A stretch of DNA of 64,000 nt from Fusarium oxysporum f. sp. lycopersici 4287 (GCF_000149955.1 NC_030989.1:637079-701078), one strand, 5' to 3'; positions 1 through 14,671 are shown, counted from the stretch's first letter. Translations and numbers: made by a program. Notes: generated by a model from the sequence alone, not told the origin.

Positions 1-300
1 TGAGGCTAGCTTCGAGGCAAACTCAAGGACGAGGGATACCATTCGTGAGATTCAGTCCAAACCTACGCCTTTAGCTGGGCGATGAGAGATGTTTGCATGG
101 AGATGAGGGCTGTTTGTGAGATATCTTGGAAAGATGCAGCATTTATGACGCTTTAGAAATAAATATGTGATTGTCTGGCTGTTTGAAGCCTTGCTTCATC
201 TCTGTTCTGTCTTATTTTGTCTTTGTTTTGTCTTGTTTTCATCTCTAATACTCAAATCTGTTGTCAGGAGCAAGTCCACAGCTCATCACCAACAACCACA
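1..300 (+). other. Possible 3' end of a gene lying to the left
   Basis: Short open readings reach a stop within the first 90 bases (for example one ending at the TGA near base 83), but no frame is long enough to identify. An AATAAA polyadenylation-type signal lies at 158-163 and is followed by T-rich sequence at 181-250. This is what the tail and 3' UTR of a plus-strand gene would look like. It is an inference from composition only. Confidence 0.2.
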
Positions 301-1512
301 CAAACTCACACAATATGAGCAGCTCTATGGATAATAAAGTAGCCATCTACTACAGAAGCATCTCGTTCTTATAAAATCAGCACCATATAGTGCTTTTACC
401 TCAGGAGCAGCTTTCATGTTCATCGACTTCACTGCAACCTCAAGCTACCCTATACTTCAACCGTGCCGAAAAGTGAGGCCCAGAATCGCTTGTCCGATTA
501 CGAAGACGATAAGACCCTTGATGTTGGTTTACTTAAGAGTATAATTGGAGTTATTCTGCCATTATGATTTATGGTCACTTGTTTGTGGTCTTTGAACTGA
601 CATCGGGGAGAAATCATTGTCACAATCACAGGTAACAACCTCACGAGCATTGAGGCTCCGTCACTTCACAGCCTTCAGAAACTGACCAGAAGATCACAGG
701 CACCAAGAGGCAGACTCATCTGACAGCCATAACTCACCTTGTCCTTGACAGATGACCTCACGTAATGACCTCTCAACACGGCATATCACAATCCACAAAC
801 TCAATCCGCCTTTCTCACCTTCGTAGCACAAACAATAGACATCGGTCGAGTTTCCCATCGTACCATAATCCAGTGAGCTGACTGACCGGAAACCCATAGC
901 AAGGCAACAAGCGGAGGAACACAAAAGCAGATAGCACAGCATGAGACAGCTGCCGAGATGTCGCGACGTCATGTCCGCCGGATGAGTTTCTGTAAGAGGG
1001 TGATTCCCTGGCTGGTATGACGACTAAGCATGCCAAGACGGACGTGGATATCTCCAAGACAAGAGGACAGCCAGTGAAAGGAGCTTCGAGCATGGCACAG
1101 CAGCTGTAGGATGCTTCATCGGAGAGAAGCGGACATGATGGCTCTGACCGTGGGTTACAGACAGGTAGTCGCAGGAAAGATTGCGCATTTCAACCCAGGT
1201 CCTCCCTGTGTAATGTCTCGTGCCAGCGCATTCACCGACGAGGCAAACTTTGTCCAACAGTCGGGTGAAATCTCGGTGATGAGTCAATTCATATCAAATC
1301 CTGATGTTGGTTGATGTTTGTTGGTCTCAACAACGAAGGCATGTGCGTAAATTTGATGCCCGGCGAGCAAGCATGCATGAAATGAAACATGCAGCACAAG
1401 CGGAAGCCATGTCCATGAATAGCATATTCGATGAAGCCGCGGGCGATCCGCTGCCGAGTCCCGTAGACCAAAGCAGAGGTCAGAAGAAGGTCCACGTAGC
1501 ATGGCATTGTTG

Positions 1513-1530
1513 AGCATAGCATAGCATAGC
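1513..1530. repeat. AGCAT microsatellite
   Basis: About three and a half copies of the pentamer AGCAT in a row. Short and without evident function. Confidence 0.7.
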
Positions 1531-4500
1531 GGCAGTGACAGTTGGTTGAAACGGCGTCAGAAGATTGGACCACAACCATCAAACAATGCCGCACAGATCC
1601 AAAAGGATTCAACGCAGGATCTCAAGAGGCTGAATTTCATGCCTTTCGGTGCTGGTGTTGTGCCTGTGCTGGGCTGGGCAGACTCTTACTTGAGTGTCAG
1701 AGTTAGACCCCCGGTGAGATGAGGCCCCTTCCATCTCCCTCAGAATCCTCTTAGGACACTTGGTCTTGTCTCAGCATATGATGAGATGAGATGGGGCCTG
1801 AGCTCTTACTCGTGGGTCTTTGCGGATGTTTTCCAGAAGCTCCGGGGATGCCATCCGGGCCATAGCTCTCAGAATAAGTTTTCTGAACTGTTCCGAGGCC
1901 CCCGTTCGAGTAGGGAATATCCATGAAATTCTCATCTTTTGCAACTTCTTGTTTGAGTAATTCGTTTGCGTCGTGGATACGTTTAGACATGGCCCCCAAG
2001 TCATGTACTTAGCCCCGACCGAAATAGATGTATATCCCAAACAACCGTCACTGTCGCCCAACGGACTTGGACTTCTGTACCTACAAGGTCCACCCCCGCA
2101 CTAGGACCAGCTACTCGGGACCAAATTCGCCGTTTCACATCTCGCGGTAGTAAGGGGAACCTTACCACTCTCTCTGTTTTTACTTCTTGGGCAGAACTTG
2201 CCATGTCCATGTCGTCAAAAACTCAGACAATAACTGGTCTTCGCCGCGTGAAACGTGACCAGATGAATATGCGAGTGATGGCGTGATGCCCCGGTATTGT
2301 AAGCCTGTGGGAGATTAATTCAATGCATCGACCCTGTTGTCAGACAGAGTAAATGCCGAATCCTCATGAATAGCAAACTCTACTGTACAACAAATAGATA
2401 GGGGTTGATCCTGCACTATCCGACTCATGGGATCAACTCCTACGCTGCTGTGCCTATCATTGCGAAACAGAGCCCATTCTGCGTTAGGTTCAAGTAGTGT
2501 CGGACCGTCGAAAAGTTGCCAAACTAGTCTCGAATAGACGGCCTTCAACAGTTGCCTGTTGAGGGAGTTGACGTGCCATGCCAGCACAGTCAGAATGACT
2601 ATCTGTGGTGGTGAGGCTGATTAACCATTCCAACGACATGTGCTCAATTGCATCACCAAGCATGACGCCTGACTGATGACTTGTGAATATTGCCGAGCCA
2701 TGTCGGCGATAACTCACCTGCATCTCGTCAAAGGGAGACGAACAGAGGTAGACTCAGCTGACAGAGGGTCAAATTGATATCATTTCTCCTCGCACGAGGT
2801 GTTTCCAGTACCACCATGAATTGTGATATCCAGTCAGCATCCTTGAGCTCGACGCCATGGCTCTGTGAATTGGTACTTTATGCATCATTGGTCTCATGAT
2901 GAAAAGGCGGCCTATGCAGCACCGCACATTTATCCCTCAAAAAGCACATGCATAGAGGGTCGTTGCATCTATACGTGATGCTGGATATGAACCGCACTAT
3001 GGCCTCTCACGCGATGTTGATATCGAGTGCACCATACCATGGCCACGATGCCGCGCCACGCCCTTCCGATCTTGTCTATGTTTGTCGTGCCGCAGCGTCT
3101 GCAACTCACCAGGAACGGCATGCGAGGTGCTGGCTTCGCAAACTCCCACACAGTCCAGCCCGATCTGATATTTCAAAGTAGGGTGACCACCTTTGCCAAC
3201 AAAGTGACTGGTCACCTATGTAAGACGACCCATGGGGCCGGCCCGAGCCAGGGCTAGCGATTCCAGACACAACCTTCAACAAAAGACCATACAAATGGTT
3301 GATCAGGGCTCACATATGGCAGCACCCATCAGTGGTTTTGCCAACACAACCACCAACACAACTTTTACAGCAAATGAGATGCAAAGCAGCGGCTCGAGGG
3401 GTACCCTAGGATTACTGTTCATCGTCTTAAGGGTTCCAAGGTTGCACTCGTCAGCCTACATACAGCACACAGCCAGCTGACCCGACAATTGGGCACATAC
3501 ATCTCATATGCTGTGCCGTAGGTGCCTAGACGTTGGTGTGGTGAGATCGGCAAGGCTGAAGTCGCAAATATCCCCAATATGTTCGAGATGTGGAGTTGAT
3601 ATTTGCCAGCACACGAGGGTTGTGTGATGGTCTTGACTATCAATAGAAAACAAGACAATCTAGATGATGGTGTCTTGAACTAGGCGAATTGCCATGGCAT
3701 TGAATTCAACCGCTTTGGTTACAAAGCATGCATGAACCAGCCAGTGGTTTCTGAGCGACACGATACATTTTCAGACAGCAACCAAGCTGTCAGACAGTAT
3801 GATTTGTGATAACTGTCAGAAATGGCAAACAGCCCGCTTGCCAATGACACCTTGCAGTGTCGCGACCGAACCTCTACCATTGGTTCCATGCTGAGGTATT
3901 TGGTGGCCTTCATGCGATGCAACATGTTGACTGGTCATAGTTGATAAGCTCTGTAGCTACACAACATATAGCCTGTACTACGACAACCTCTGACGCATCT
4001 TAGTTGCTGTTCCGTATAGAGAATACCACCGGGCTGCTGGGGCCTGTGTAATGAAGACAATCAAACTATGCTGACCAACAGATCACGCTCAGCCAAATTC
4101 CCAGCCACTGGTGTCAATAGACATTAATTTGTAGCACACGCCTTAAGACTAACAGTCAGCACCGACGCCGAAAGACGTCAAAGCTATAGCTGTCAGGGAT
4201 CTCGAGTCAGGGGCCCATAAGAAGGATTCTAGAAGGCTGAGTATCTAAACGAACAGGCCAAAAACCCGACGACCCTAAGAATGTGAGGTAGGGGTTCTTG
4301 GTCCCTGGATGTTCCAAGCAAGGTATGCCCACCAAGAGTGGCATCCCAATCATCCGTGGTGATTTGCAAAAACACTGAGAATTGATGTGTGTTTCAATAA
4401 CTTTCAAACTCGCCGAATGTTCGGGCGTCTGGAGCATGGTCCGGGGAGCTTCGATTATACCCGACAATCTGCTTCAATATAAACGATACAGTCGGCAGTT

Positions 4501-7500
4501 TGTATGGTTGTGTTGAAATTAGTGGAAGAGTGTCGTTTCGAAACCAAATCGCCAAGGTTCGCGATGCCTGGCTCGATTCTCCACTGATTGCCAGGCACAG
4601 CTGATCCCCTGAGGCTATGGCGTTTGTTGGTCCAAGCCTCCAAGTTGGGCGACAGATTAAACTTTGCACCGTAATCATGTACGTATTTCGCAATCAATCG
4701 CATTGTCAGTACACCATTCCCAGAGCGCAATACTGCCGACTACCACAGCATATCATTGCGCAATGGTGCTTGTGTATCCTTCTATGAATCAATGGGTCTT
4801 GGACCGCGAGGTACCCATGGACATATAAGAAGAAACACGCATGTAACCAAGTGCTGAATTTTGGCTCTGGGCCATCAATAAAGCCGACCTGCGAATGCCG
4901 CGGACGCTAGCAAACAATGGCGCCTTGATACCTAGTTCAACGCTTTGATGAACCGGGGAGAAGTCCCGCGAAATTGTGTTGGCCGTTGACATTGGTGGTT
5001 AGGCATTGACAGTGAGTGTTGTCTGTCTTCTTGAAACCGCCGTTGAGATTTTTCATCCATCCGACACAAATGCGCCGTTGATACGGAGTATTAGGCTCTG
5101 GAATTGATGTGATGCTACACCCCAACCTCAACTTCCCCAGAACCCCTTCTTGCGCGTCAATGATGTGCAGCAGCCACAGGCCCAAGCTTTGTGGTGTCAA
5201 CGAATCTGCAAATGATATCCTGTGTGAAATTGTTTGCCATATGGCGCTCTGTAATTTGCTTCTCTGTCCACCATGTTTCCGGATGAGTTCGCCGGCGATT
5301 GATCCATGGAAAATGGTGGTGCCATGCCCTCCAGGTGGTCTGTTGCTCGTGAATCCGATCCAAAATTGAACATTATTGCGAAGCCTCCTTCGGGTGATGT
5401 TTCTTACCATCAGCTCGGGTCAATTGAAGGCGCAGGCTCTAGACTCCACTGTAAGAGGAATTCGCCGAGGCCTCAATATAATCAAATGGCTGAGCATCGA
5501 CTCCATTTTGCAGTACAAGGGTATGGTAGCTCAATTCGTTGCAGAAAGTCAATGCTACCTATGCCCTGAGTGTTCATATGCCCGTTCATGGTTGCTGAGA
5601 CCAACACCGAGAGACTGTGACACAGCTGCAGATCGAGGAATCGAATGTTCGTTCCGAGGTTGGTGTGTTGTATAGATTAGTACAAAAAACTATTTTAGAT
5701 ACCATCGATTGATCATCACAGACGTATCAAGTATGGATTGTCTGATGCATGTAACAACAGTCTGTATTGCAACCTTGAAGTTATCAATTTCAACACTCGG
5801 TGGTTCTTATCCGAATATCTACACCTCAATAGGAAGGCCGAGCTGATAGATCAAACGTAGATTGGCGGCTCGGATGCACGTTGTCACCCATTTGCTTAAT
5901 CCATGCGGCATTGAATGCAGCGGCAGGCGCGCAATGAGCGGGCACTCCCGTGTTATCAATTCCACCGCGTGGTCTGTATCAGTCCAATCACCAAGGTAGG
6001 ATGATCTGGCGCACCCATCACGAGCTTCTCTGCGTACCCGATTGCGCGGGATGAGGTCGTCTTAGAGGTGCCAGCTGTGTCGAACTAAAGAAAGACTAAT
6101 GCCGTTTCTATACTCTGCCACGAATGATTGACGAATTCAAAACAGCCTCGTATGCGGTGCCGCAAACCTCGAGTTCAGGTTATCAATCTTGTGGTGATTG
6201 GATTGCTACTCAACCTGGCCCTGGTCATAGCTTTCGTATACGACTCTGTCCTCGAATAGGCTGCTGTTTGCATAGGGTATGCTTAAACAACAGACACCAT
6301 CAAACGGCTAATTATCATCTTGCAGCATACTCGTCAATGGTGTCCTTCCCCATGAAAACACCTGTAGCTCGCCTCACACGAATAATTGGACCCCAAGATG
6401 CAATTCGCATACTGTATCATTCACAGTGGTGGGCTTCATAGTACAGCAGGTTGATGCAAGCTAATGCAACAGGTCTGACGCTGTGCCACTTCTTGCTGGC
6501 ATGGCATTGCATAGGTCGCCTGCAGACCATCAGGTGCCCAGAAGCAATGACGCGATAGAATGCATGGTGAGACTGGGCATTGCGTTGTGCCTTGCGCCGA
6601 CAGGACAAGGTGATTGTGACGCAGTCACTGTAATTACTGGACACAGTCGAGTGTTCAAAGTCTCGATACAGAGCTTGATGGCATACCGCAGATGCTTGGC
6701 CCATGGTTGGCTGTCCTCCACAAAGGGTTAAGACCTCTGACATACTGCTTAAGGAAGCGCACGTGGATGCAACCCGTAGAACGGTGGAAATTGAGGGCGT
6801 GCCGCAGAAGTCTTGGAACGGAATAATCGGCAAACTTTGCTATGCTCTGTAAGAATACGGCGCATCTTGGACTGGCCGTGCCAACGCCCAGAAGGGATTA
6901 ATACGATGGACAACACGGCCGCTTAGCAGGCCGTGGGCTTGGCATTTACCATATTATGGTCAGGTAGGTAGCTGTGGCCCTGTGGATAAGATAGCTCAAA
7001 TGGAACGACGATAGAAAATCGACTTGAATACGAGATTCATATCGGCTGCAGCATGCCTGAGAGGCAGAGGTACATAGAAATACCTCAAACAAATCGAGTG
7101 CCTGAATATGGCGCGTGATAGCTTTGACGGAACATCGCATCCCTTGAGTATGCAAGGGCCCTGGCTGGGCCGTATCTCAATAAGACCTTTGGAAAAGTCA
7201 TGACCGACATGGCCGAGACGCTGCCCCCTCATTCGAGTTGGAGAGAAACTGCAAGTCAAGGCGGCAGCTGTGTCGGTGGATTGAGTGATGAGCCTTCTTC
7301 ACCCCTCTAAAAGGGCCAATGGATAATTTCTGAGGATGGGACTGTGGAACAAATCAATTCGCAGTCAGACACTCGTTGAAAGGGTGAGAACTAGGTCAAG
7401 CTTGAGAAATTTAGAATACCATCACCAAATGTGATAGCGAATGAGCTTGCCCCGTGATTTCTAACGTAGCTTTGAAGATGTCAGAAGTTTGTGGTTCGTT

Positions 7501-10500
7501 TATCCGCTCTGTGCCCCCGCGCTCGTCTTTCATTGTTGTATCCGTAATGAGATTCCCTACGTCACCCGGCAATCGCGTCATATCACCATTCTGGTCACCC
7601 TTATTTTCCCGTGAACAAACTGGCTTGCCAGGTTCGCCCGTTCAATATAGGCTGATGACGGAATTTGGAAGACTTGTGTTGCTCTTGAATCTGCCATTTT
7701 GCGATTCGTTTGTCTGTCGAGCAATGCCGAGTGAAAGACAGGGCTCACAAAGTTGACTAAACGATTTGCTTCTAAGGTTGAGTGTTGACACATACACAAG
7801 GCTGACCGATACCGCAGGTCGTCTCCCGAGACACTTGAGATCAGTTCTTTCAGGGGCTCAAGGCAGACGACGGCCCCATGTCTCACAACCATGCCCCTTA
7901 AGATCCCTTAGGGGCCGAGAACCCATAATAGATCCTACAACCGATTGGATGATGAATCAAGCAAGCGACGTCATTGTTCTTCCCCACGCAATTGAGCGAG
8001 CCCTTAACGAATCAATAGCGAATCAGAATTCCGCTGGCGGTTATGGCTGGCCCAGCACACCGGTGCCGTTTGAACACCCAATTTGCTTCTCAAGAAACTC
8101 GGGATGCTGGAACCGCTCAAGAATATCCTATCACCGGCCCAGATTGGAACAAGTACCAGCACACCGCATGTGATACGACACTGTCGACATGGTCTTCGTT
8201 GCTGGCTCTTTGTCGTTCGGGGTCCAGAATGGATACCTCGTGACCATAAGAAATCTTGCCGGTCTGTCTAAAAATGTCGGTGTATGCAGCCTAAGATGAA
8301 ATGCGGTCCATGGTTTGTCGTTTTCCACGACCCCGCTATTGGATTCTCAAGATTTCAAACAGGGCTGCTAATGATAGCAGGCCTCGATGTGTTGAATAAC
8401 AAGCGCGAATGGGATTCTGGCATAGGCCACTAGAGTCTTGAGGACAATGAACTTTGTACGGAGTAACATCAACTCTATTTGCCATTGTCCCCAAGGCAAG
8501 ATGTGCATGAATAATGATAAAGAAATATTGAAAGGCCATGTCCGTTGGAGTCGAGAAGGATATACGCCTGGCAAGGCTGCAGACTGTGTGTATTACCGAG
8601 TGTTTGTGATAAGAAAGCGGGGGATGGCGTCCGTCAAGGATGATGGATGAGCGGACAGCCGTACGGTCAGTATGCATTCTCCGTAACCCACGGCCGAGAT
8701 ATCTGGAAGGTCCCCACAGCGACATGCTGCCCGCAGCAAACGATCTTTTTACGTACACACCCCTATGCAGGTTCCAAGCCGGTCCGGGGCCCTTGTCTTC
8801 CCCCTGTCTGAAGCTTGGGGGCCCTGACCTAAAATTGGCGGGAGTCGGCGCCAAAGGATCGACGAGATGATGATCTCATTCCGTTGTTGGCTGTTCAGAG
8901 GTTTGTTTCAAGATGCAGCATGAGGATATTGCCAAATCAAATGGCGTATTGCTAAGACGTCCCACAGAAACTGGCGGAATGTGGGATATACATTTGAGGT
9001 CCAGGAACTGGTATCCTGGGGCATTCAGCCTCCCAAGTCTCAGGCTCTTCTGCCACCACTTCCCATGACGCTCCTCAACCCATCCCCTGGGCCCAAGACG
9101 CGATTGGCTTCCCCACAAGATTTCCTTGACCAGCGTATGATCCGTCTGGCTATCTCGTGTCTAGGCACGCTTGGAAGTTATAATTACCCTGATGTTTGAT
9201 TGTGTTGTTTCGAGCGGGAGGAGAGACTAGAAAGCCAGTACGGGGAATCGAGAGGTGAGCCGGTAGGCAAGTTTGACGAAAGAAATGGCAATCCAACGCT
9301 CCACTTGCGCTGGTGGTCAACGATGCGATGCTATTGTCAGCGAGCGGCACTTGGCCGTGTTTCGCTATTAGCAAAGCGGCAAAAGGCGATAATGCCACGT
9401 CACCACGACTATAAGTCCGCGGACGACTACATGATAGACATATCACTGGGTTTATGTGACCTCAGATTTCTTGGTTTGACCTTGTAAACGAGGGCAATGC
9501 GAAATCGTGTCTGGATTACCATCCTGCATGCCCTATCGAGTAAACCCTGCCCCCCCTTAACCGAGTATTTGGGTACAGTCAACCGTGGCTGCGTGGCAAT
9601 CTGCACTGGGACCAGCAAGGAATTGAAACCCAACATGCCATGCACTGATGCAGCATTGTGCACAGCTCAGCCGCACGTAGGCGAGAGCACAGTAATCTGT
9701 AATCTGGCAGTCACTTTTGAAGATCAGGATGTGCCATCCTCTAGCGAGGGTAGGGCAGGGTTAACAACGACGGTTTGCCGGGGAAGGTTGAGAAGAGCCT
9801 TCCGGCGCTCGTGACAGTGGATACGAGAAGGCCCTAAATTGGTAGCACGAGGAGCCACGCGGGCGTTGAAGTTGACATTTTGATAGTTGCTGTGGATGAG
9901 GCTAACGGTTTTCTCAAACAAGCTGCTTGGGTTCCTTGTTGATACTGAGATTAGACGATCCAGTAGCAGCTGAGGTAAGCGAATGCGCCGCCCTGCACTG
10001 TATAGAGAAAGATCAGTCATCGCTTTCTCCAGTATAGTGGATACAATCCCTTGAATAGCTGAGATTGCCTCGAGATGCTAAAGAGACACGATATGATGCT
10101 GACAGAGAACACGAACGTGGAGGATTCAGATGCTAGGAAGAGCTTGATAGCGCGCTAGGGGAGCGCAAGAAAACTTAGTGTTTAATCCTAAGAGACAAAA
10201 AGACTTAGGTACGTTATGAACAGCTTAATGGGCCATTTGATGAGTTTATTTTGGCAGCCTTGTCAAGGTTTGAAGTTTTTTTGCTCCGTGAGGACGCCAT
10301 CTGGCTGTGCCCGCAAAATCCAATTTTGGAAGCTGAGGCTGATGATTTTAGTGGAAGGTACTCTGTACGTAGTGGAATCTGGAAATGACCGAAGGACTCT
10401 CCTTCTGCCAAGCAATATAACAATATCAAACACTGCCCGCAGGCAGGTACATCTTCGATTTTGGGTCCTGACTTTCAAGGCATGGAATTCAACACCAGAC

Positions 10501-12311
10501 CATACATCATCACGATATCAATATCGGCTGTTAGTCGATCTAAATCATCGGTGTTGCTCGTTTCAAATCCTCGGCTCTGCGGCCCCGTTCAAGGGCCAAT
10601 TTCCCTCCGGTCGGGTCGGGTTGTTTGGCTGGAGCCAAAATCAACATTGGCGCTCCACACATCGTGTCAGACTGAGGTCATTGTTGGAGGAGGCTCAAAA
10701 GCCCGGCCAGTCCAGCCCAGCTCAACGCAACCTAAAGCAGAGCAACGCTACGCTGCTGAGGCGCAACACGGAGTAGGGCAGTCAAGCCGCCGTTCAGACG
10801 CTCACCAGCCCCCTTGCAACAGCATGAATCCTTGGGGCACAGGCACTTTTGCTTACTGCTCCCTCTGTGGTTCACTTGTTAGTAGTCTTGCGCATGTGGC
10901 TCCATGTGGCCTACAGAGTCAAATCTCTGGCATACAGATCGAGTCATCGCCTACGTATGCTGCATGAAAGAGGTACCACGTTTTGATGTCAAAGTCCAAG
11001 TCAACGTCTGTGGCGATTGATTGGTAGCCCTGCTACTTGACCAACGCCGGGCACATGGTTAGCCATGTGCCGAAGCGAGAGATTGAAGTGCTGTACACGC
11101 GAGTACACCCAATTCTAGGCGCGGAGACGGGTACTGTACGCGTATTGACGGGCATTGAACGATTGAAGCTTCTACCATCCCCTGTCATGGAATTGTTCTT
11201 TTTCTATGACTATCGAAACTTGAATACGGTAGCGACGGGCAGCGGCTCCGACTGCTGTCAATGACTCCTCAAGCTCAGTGACCTGCTCGTCAATCATCCC
11301 AAGATTGTTTAGTCTTGGCCGGATCGCTAGCCGAAGCTGTCCTCTTTTTTCTGTCTGCTTACTGGTTCAAAGTACGCTTGGGAACCACCAGTTTGTGTCA
11401 AAGCTCTTTGACATTTCCTTTTCTCCCTTTTTGATCCCCTCGTGATCATGATTTGAGAGGGTCTTACAACCTGGGACAAACGAGAATGCAAATATATGCC
11501 AAGAGGACAGAAAGGAGCCGACAAAGACAAAATAATAAACAGTGAAGACGAGACAATCTTTGATGGTTGCTCGGTTGAGCGTGGGCACCAAGCTTGTTTA
11601 TTAGGCCAAAGTCAAAGTTTTTTCTTGAAAAAAGTTGAAGCAGAAAAGACCCAACCCCAACCCAGACTATGGACTTTTTTACCACTTTGCCCCTCTTCTC
11701 TTTCATTCTGACAGTCTGACCGGATACGGTCTTGGTTGCCAAGTTCGTATCGTGATCGTTGATTGCTCGATCGCCCTCGTCTAAAAGAGAACTTGGTCGA
11801 ATTTGACAAAACTTTGCTTTTACCACAGTGTCATGGAATGGCTACCAAGGAGGGGTATGGCGTCTTATTGCATCGTCATTCTGAGATGGCTGCTCATCAT
11901 CAAGCAATTGTGTTGCGACCAACCAGACTGATAGCACATGTCTATCGGACCATTTCGTCCACATTTAATTCATATCGTTTTCATCTCGTTGTCAGACAGC
12001 TTTGTTAGTCAGGAACGGAGAATTTGCCTATCGCCCCTTCGGATTGCTCTGGCATGGTCGAGAAATTGGATTTGCGCCGGCGCGTCTCATTCTGATTGAC
12101 CAGCTTGAAAGTAAAGGTGTGTAGCTCAGACCTCTCGGATCCAGCGGCGCGCATCTCTATCTCTCTTGTTTTGCACTGGCTCTCCCTTAAGACAAAACCG
12201 TTGATCGCCATGAGTATTTCATGCATTGAAGCATGGAAGATTGGTTTGTGTTGCAAGCCTAGTTGAGTTACACAAGGATCAAGTGCCGAAGTCATCAATC
12301 ATCATCAACGA

Positions 12312-12343
12312 TAATCGCAATCGCAATCGCAATCACAATCACA
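12312..12343. repeat. Hexamer repeat AATCGC/AATCAC
   Basis: Five consecutive hexamers, three of the AATCGC type and two of the AATCAC type, in otherwise non-coding sequence. Confidence 0.75.
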
Positions 12344-14151
12344 AGCATGATGATTTATGATGATGGTATTTATGGCGTCTTTCTCCACTCTGAATGGTTA
12401 GCCGTTAGTTCTGATTTAAGAGTGTTATTGGCCGCTGTTGTTGGTCCATTGCGGCGCACTACCGTACTCCGAATCGACGAGGAGTCCAGCAGAGCACTTT
12501 GAGGCAAGCGGTGTCGCGTTTATTCTGTCGACCTTGATGGACTCGGCGCTAGAAAAGCCAGAAAAGGGGTGCCGTAAGAGGAAGTGAAAGAAAACGGTGT
12601 GAGCCACACTATCCATGATCCATGGCATCCATATGATGGCCGAGCCCCGAATCTCGCCCACAAGCACAAAGCCTCAATCCGACCTTCAAAGGAACAGTCC
12701 AAGCCCACTACCGAGCGCTAATTGCAAGCTGGGACGCTAAAGTTACAACACAACGGTTCCCGAATTCCACGTATTCAAGGCTTCAGAGTAAATCTTTTAT
12801 AAGATTAAGCTTCTGATTTGAGGAAGTTATGATGAGATAATGAAGCTTATCGCGTAATTGCCAAACCTATGATGCTCTATACGACACGCTTGGATTCCAG
12901 GGATTGTCTAATTCGCAAGGGGAATGAGGATGGAAAAGAGGAGAGCTTAGAGGAGGATTGAGCCAGGATCCATCGTCATCTTCCAACGTTCCGGTTCCCC
13001 ATGTGGGAGATGGAATAGCCTTCTCACATAGGCATGGATGCTCTGACGATTTCCAAGAGTTTCGTTTGAATCAAGCTCACACCGCTCTGAGCACCTATTT
13101 TCAATGCAATGCAGTTTTCTTTGCATCTCGCCCTTTCTTTTTCTTGGCTGGCTAGTCCATAGGTGATGGAAGACAGGGTAAGCTAACCAAAGATAAGCCA
13201 GCATCCAGTCCAGCCTATCCGATATAACTTGACTTATCCCTGGCACGTTGACGATGACCCTATGGTAGGACTTGCTTGGCCTATGCTATGTTTCTGAGTC
13301 TACCTTTTTGTCGCTGGGTTTTCCCGTGTAACCGTCTTGTCCTTCAACTGGCATGACTATGACTCTTCCCCCCCTTTCTTCTTGCCCTGTCATGTCTACC
13401 AATTGCTTGGGTGACTTGGCCCGTTCGCCCTGTTCTTAGCACCGAGGCATAGTGTGTACACGGGAAGTGAGTAATCAAGTAGGTGAACAGACAGGTGAGG
13501 AGGGAGGTTCACCGTATCTGTCTGTGTGTATAATGATTATATTGGTCTGGAAGGCACAACGTGGTATGTCGGTCAATCTCAGTTCGAGACATTGTCCTTT
13601 AACGACATTAATTTCTGGTCATGTGCACAGGTGGTGTATCAGAATAAGTTAGACCTCGGAACATTTCATCAGATTTGAGGTTGAGTTGAATGTGTTGCAT
13701 TAGACCAGTGTCTCCCTGCAAACTCAACTTTGTCTCCCTTGTATCGATCAAGTCTTGAGCCTTGGGTAACACCTCTCAACCACCTAAACTTGGACTCTCT
13801 GTGTCTGGCTGCATAAGGAGGACATGCTCACTCACTCACACTCTCACACACACCATCAGGGCCTAACCATTCGCCTCCCCCTTGACCATTGACCATGGAA
13901 AACCCCACTCTATCAAGTTACAGTGGATGAAAATCATACACCCCTCCCCCCGGTCACCTCCCCAGTATCCACCCCGGTCTGTCTGTCATCCACAGTAAAA
14001 ATTGAAAGGGAAAGGGAAAAAAATAATTAAAAAAAGGGCTGTAGGGAGATGGAAGGGTACGTACCCCAGTCCAAGGTTCCCAGCGTTGGGAAATCCCTGG
14101 TCTCTGTATGTACAATACAGGCCCCAGTATCGTTGGATGCTGGTCCCATCA

Positions 14152-14171
14152 AATCAATCAATCAATCAATC
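14152..14171. repeat. AATC microsatellite
   Basis: Five perfect copies of AATC in the region upstream of the phospholipase C gene. Confidence 0.85.
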
Positions 14172-14551
14172 ACTTACTCTGGTCATCCTCATCACCCTGC
14201 CTGTCTCTACCCAGGCTCCACTCCTGAGTTGCACTTTGGAGATTGACAGCGGATCAATATGAGGAGAGGTGTAGATAGAGTACATAACATAATGTCTGTC
14301 TGTTACAGAGACAAGCACGGGCACACAGGCACAGGTACGGGTCGTGACTGAGACTTTAGTGGGCTGTTAGGACTAGGCTTAGTGAAGCTCACACAGACGC
14401 TTTCGACTCGGTCAACGCTGGCCAGCAGGCAGCGCCGTACAGCGCAGCGGAGGAGGCCCTAGGTACCTACAGGCTACAAGGCAGCACAGACTTTAGTACT
14501 GACACTGACACTGCCAGAAGATCAGCTCGTGTCAAGTGTCAAGTAGAGATG

Positions 14552-14635
14552 CTCCAAATAAAGAAAAAACAGTCTTGGCTGGTCACCCCTCCGCCATAAT
14601 TTCCCGGCCCCAGCCCAAGAAGACACCCCCAAGTC

Positions 14636-14671
<36 letters not shown>

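Larger units (their letters stand above)
301..14551. other. Long stretch with no supported gene
   Basis: About 14 kb in which no reading frame, with or without plausible short introns, gives a protein I recognise. Open frames are mostly under 140 codons, overlap each other on both strands and lack the conserved blocks seen in the genes to the right. Base composition is not strongly AT-rich and I see no long direct or inverted repeats, so neither a centromere nor a heavily mutated transposon is suggested. It contains a few short tandem repeats listed separately. It may hold regulatory DNA, non-coding transcripts or old decayed genes. Confidence 0.5.

Noticed and set aside
380..590. A plausible-looking short reading (SEAQNRLSDYEDDKTL) on the plus strand
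   Set aside because: No ATG in frame, no clear splice partner, and it ends after about 70 codons without recognisable content.
4394..5675. Several mid-size minus-strand frames that might be a decayed heterokaryon-incompatibility (HET) type gene
   Set aside because: Only a short phrase (GDQLCLA) recalled the end of HET proteins. The other HET hallmarks were not found in any frame nearby, so the idea has no real support.
8336..8854. 172-codon open frame on the minus strand
   Set aside because: Overlaps other open frames in both directions; no conserved block, intron signal or leader supports it.
10540..10600. Possible tRNA-like segment with a TTCAAATC T-loop
   Set aside because: No matching acceptor, D or anticodon stems could be paired around it.
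10216..10967. Two overlapping plus-strand open frames of 186 and 168 codons
   Set aside because: They overlap in different frames, carry no known motif, and neither has a convincing promoter or conserved content.
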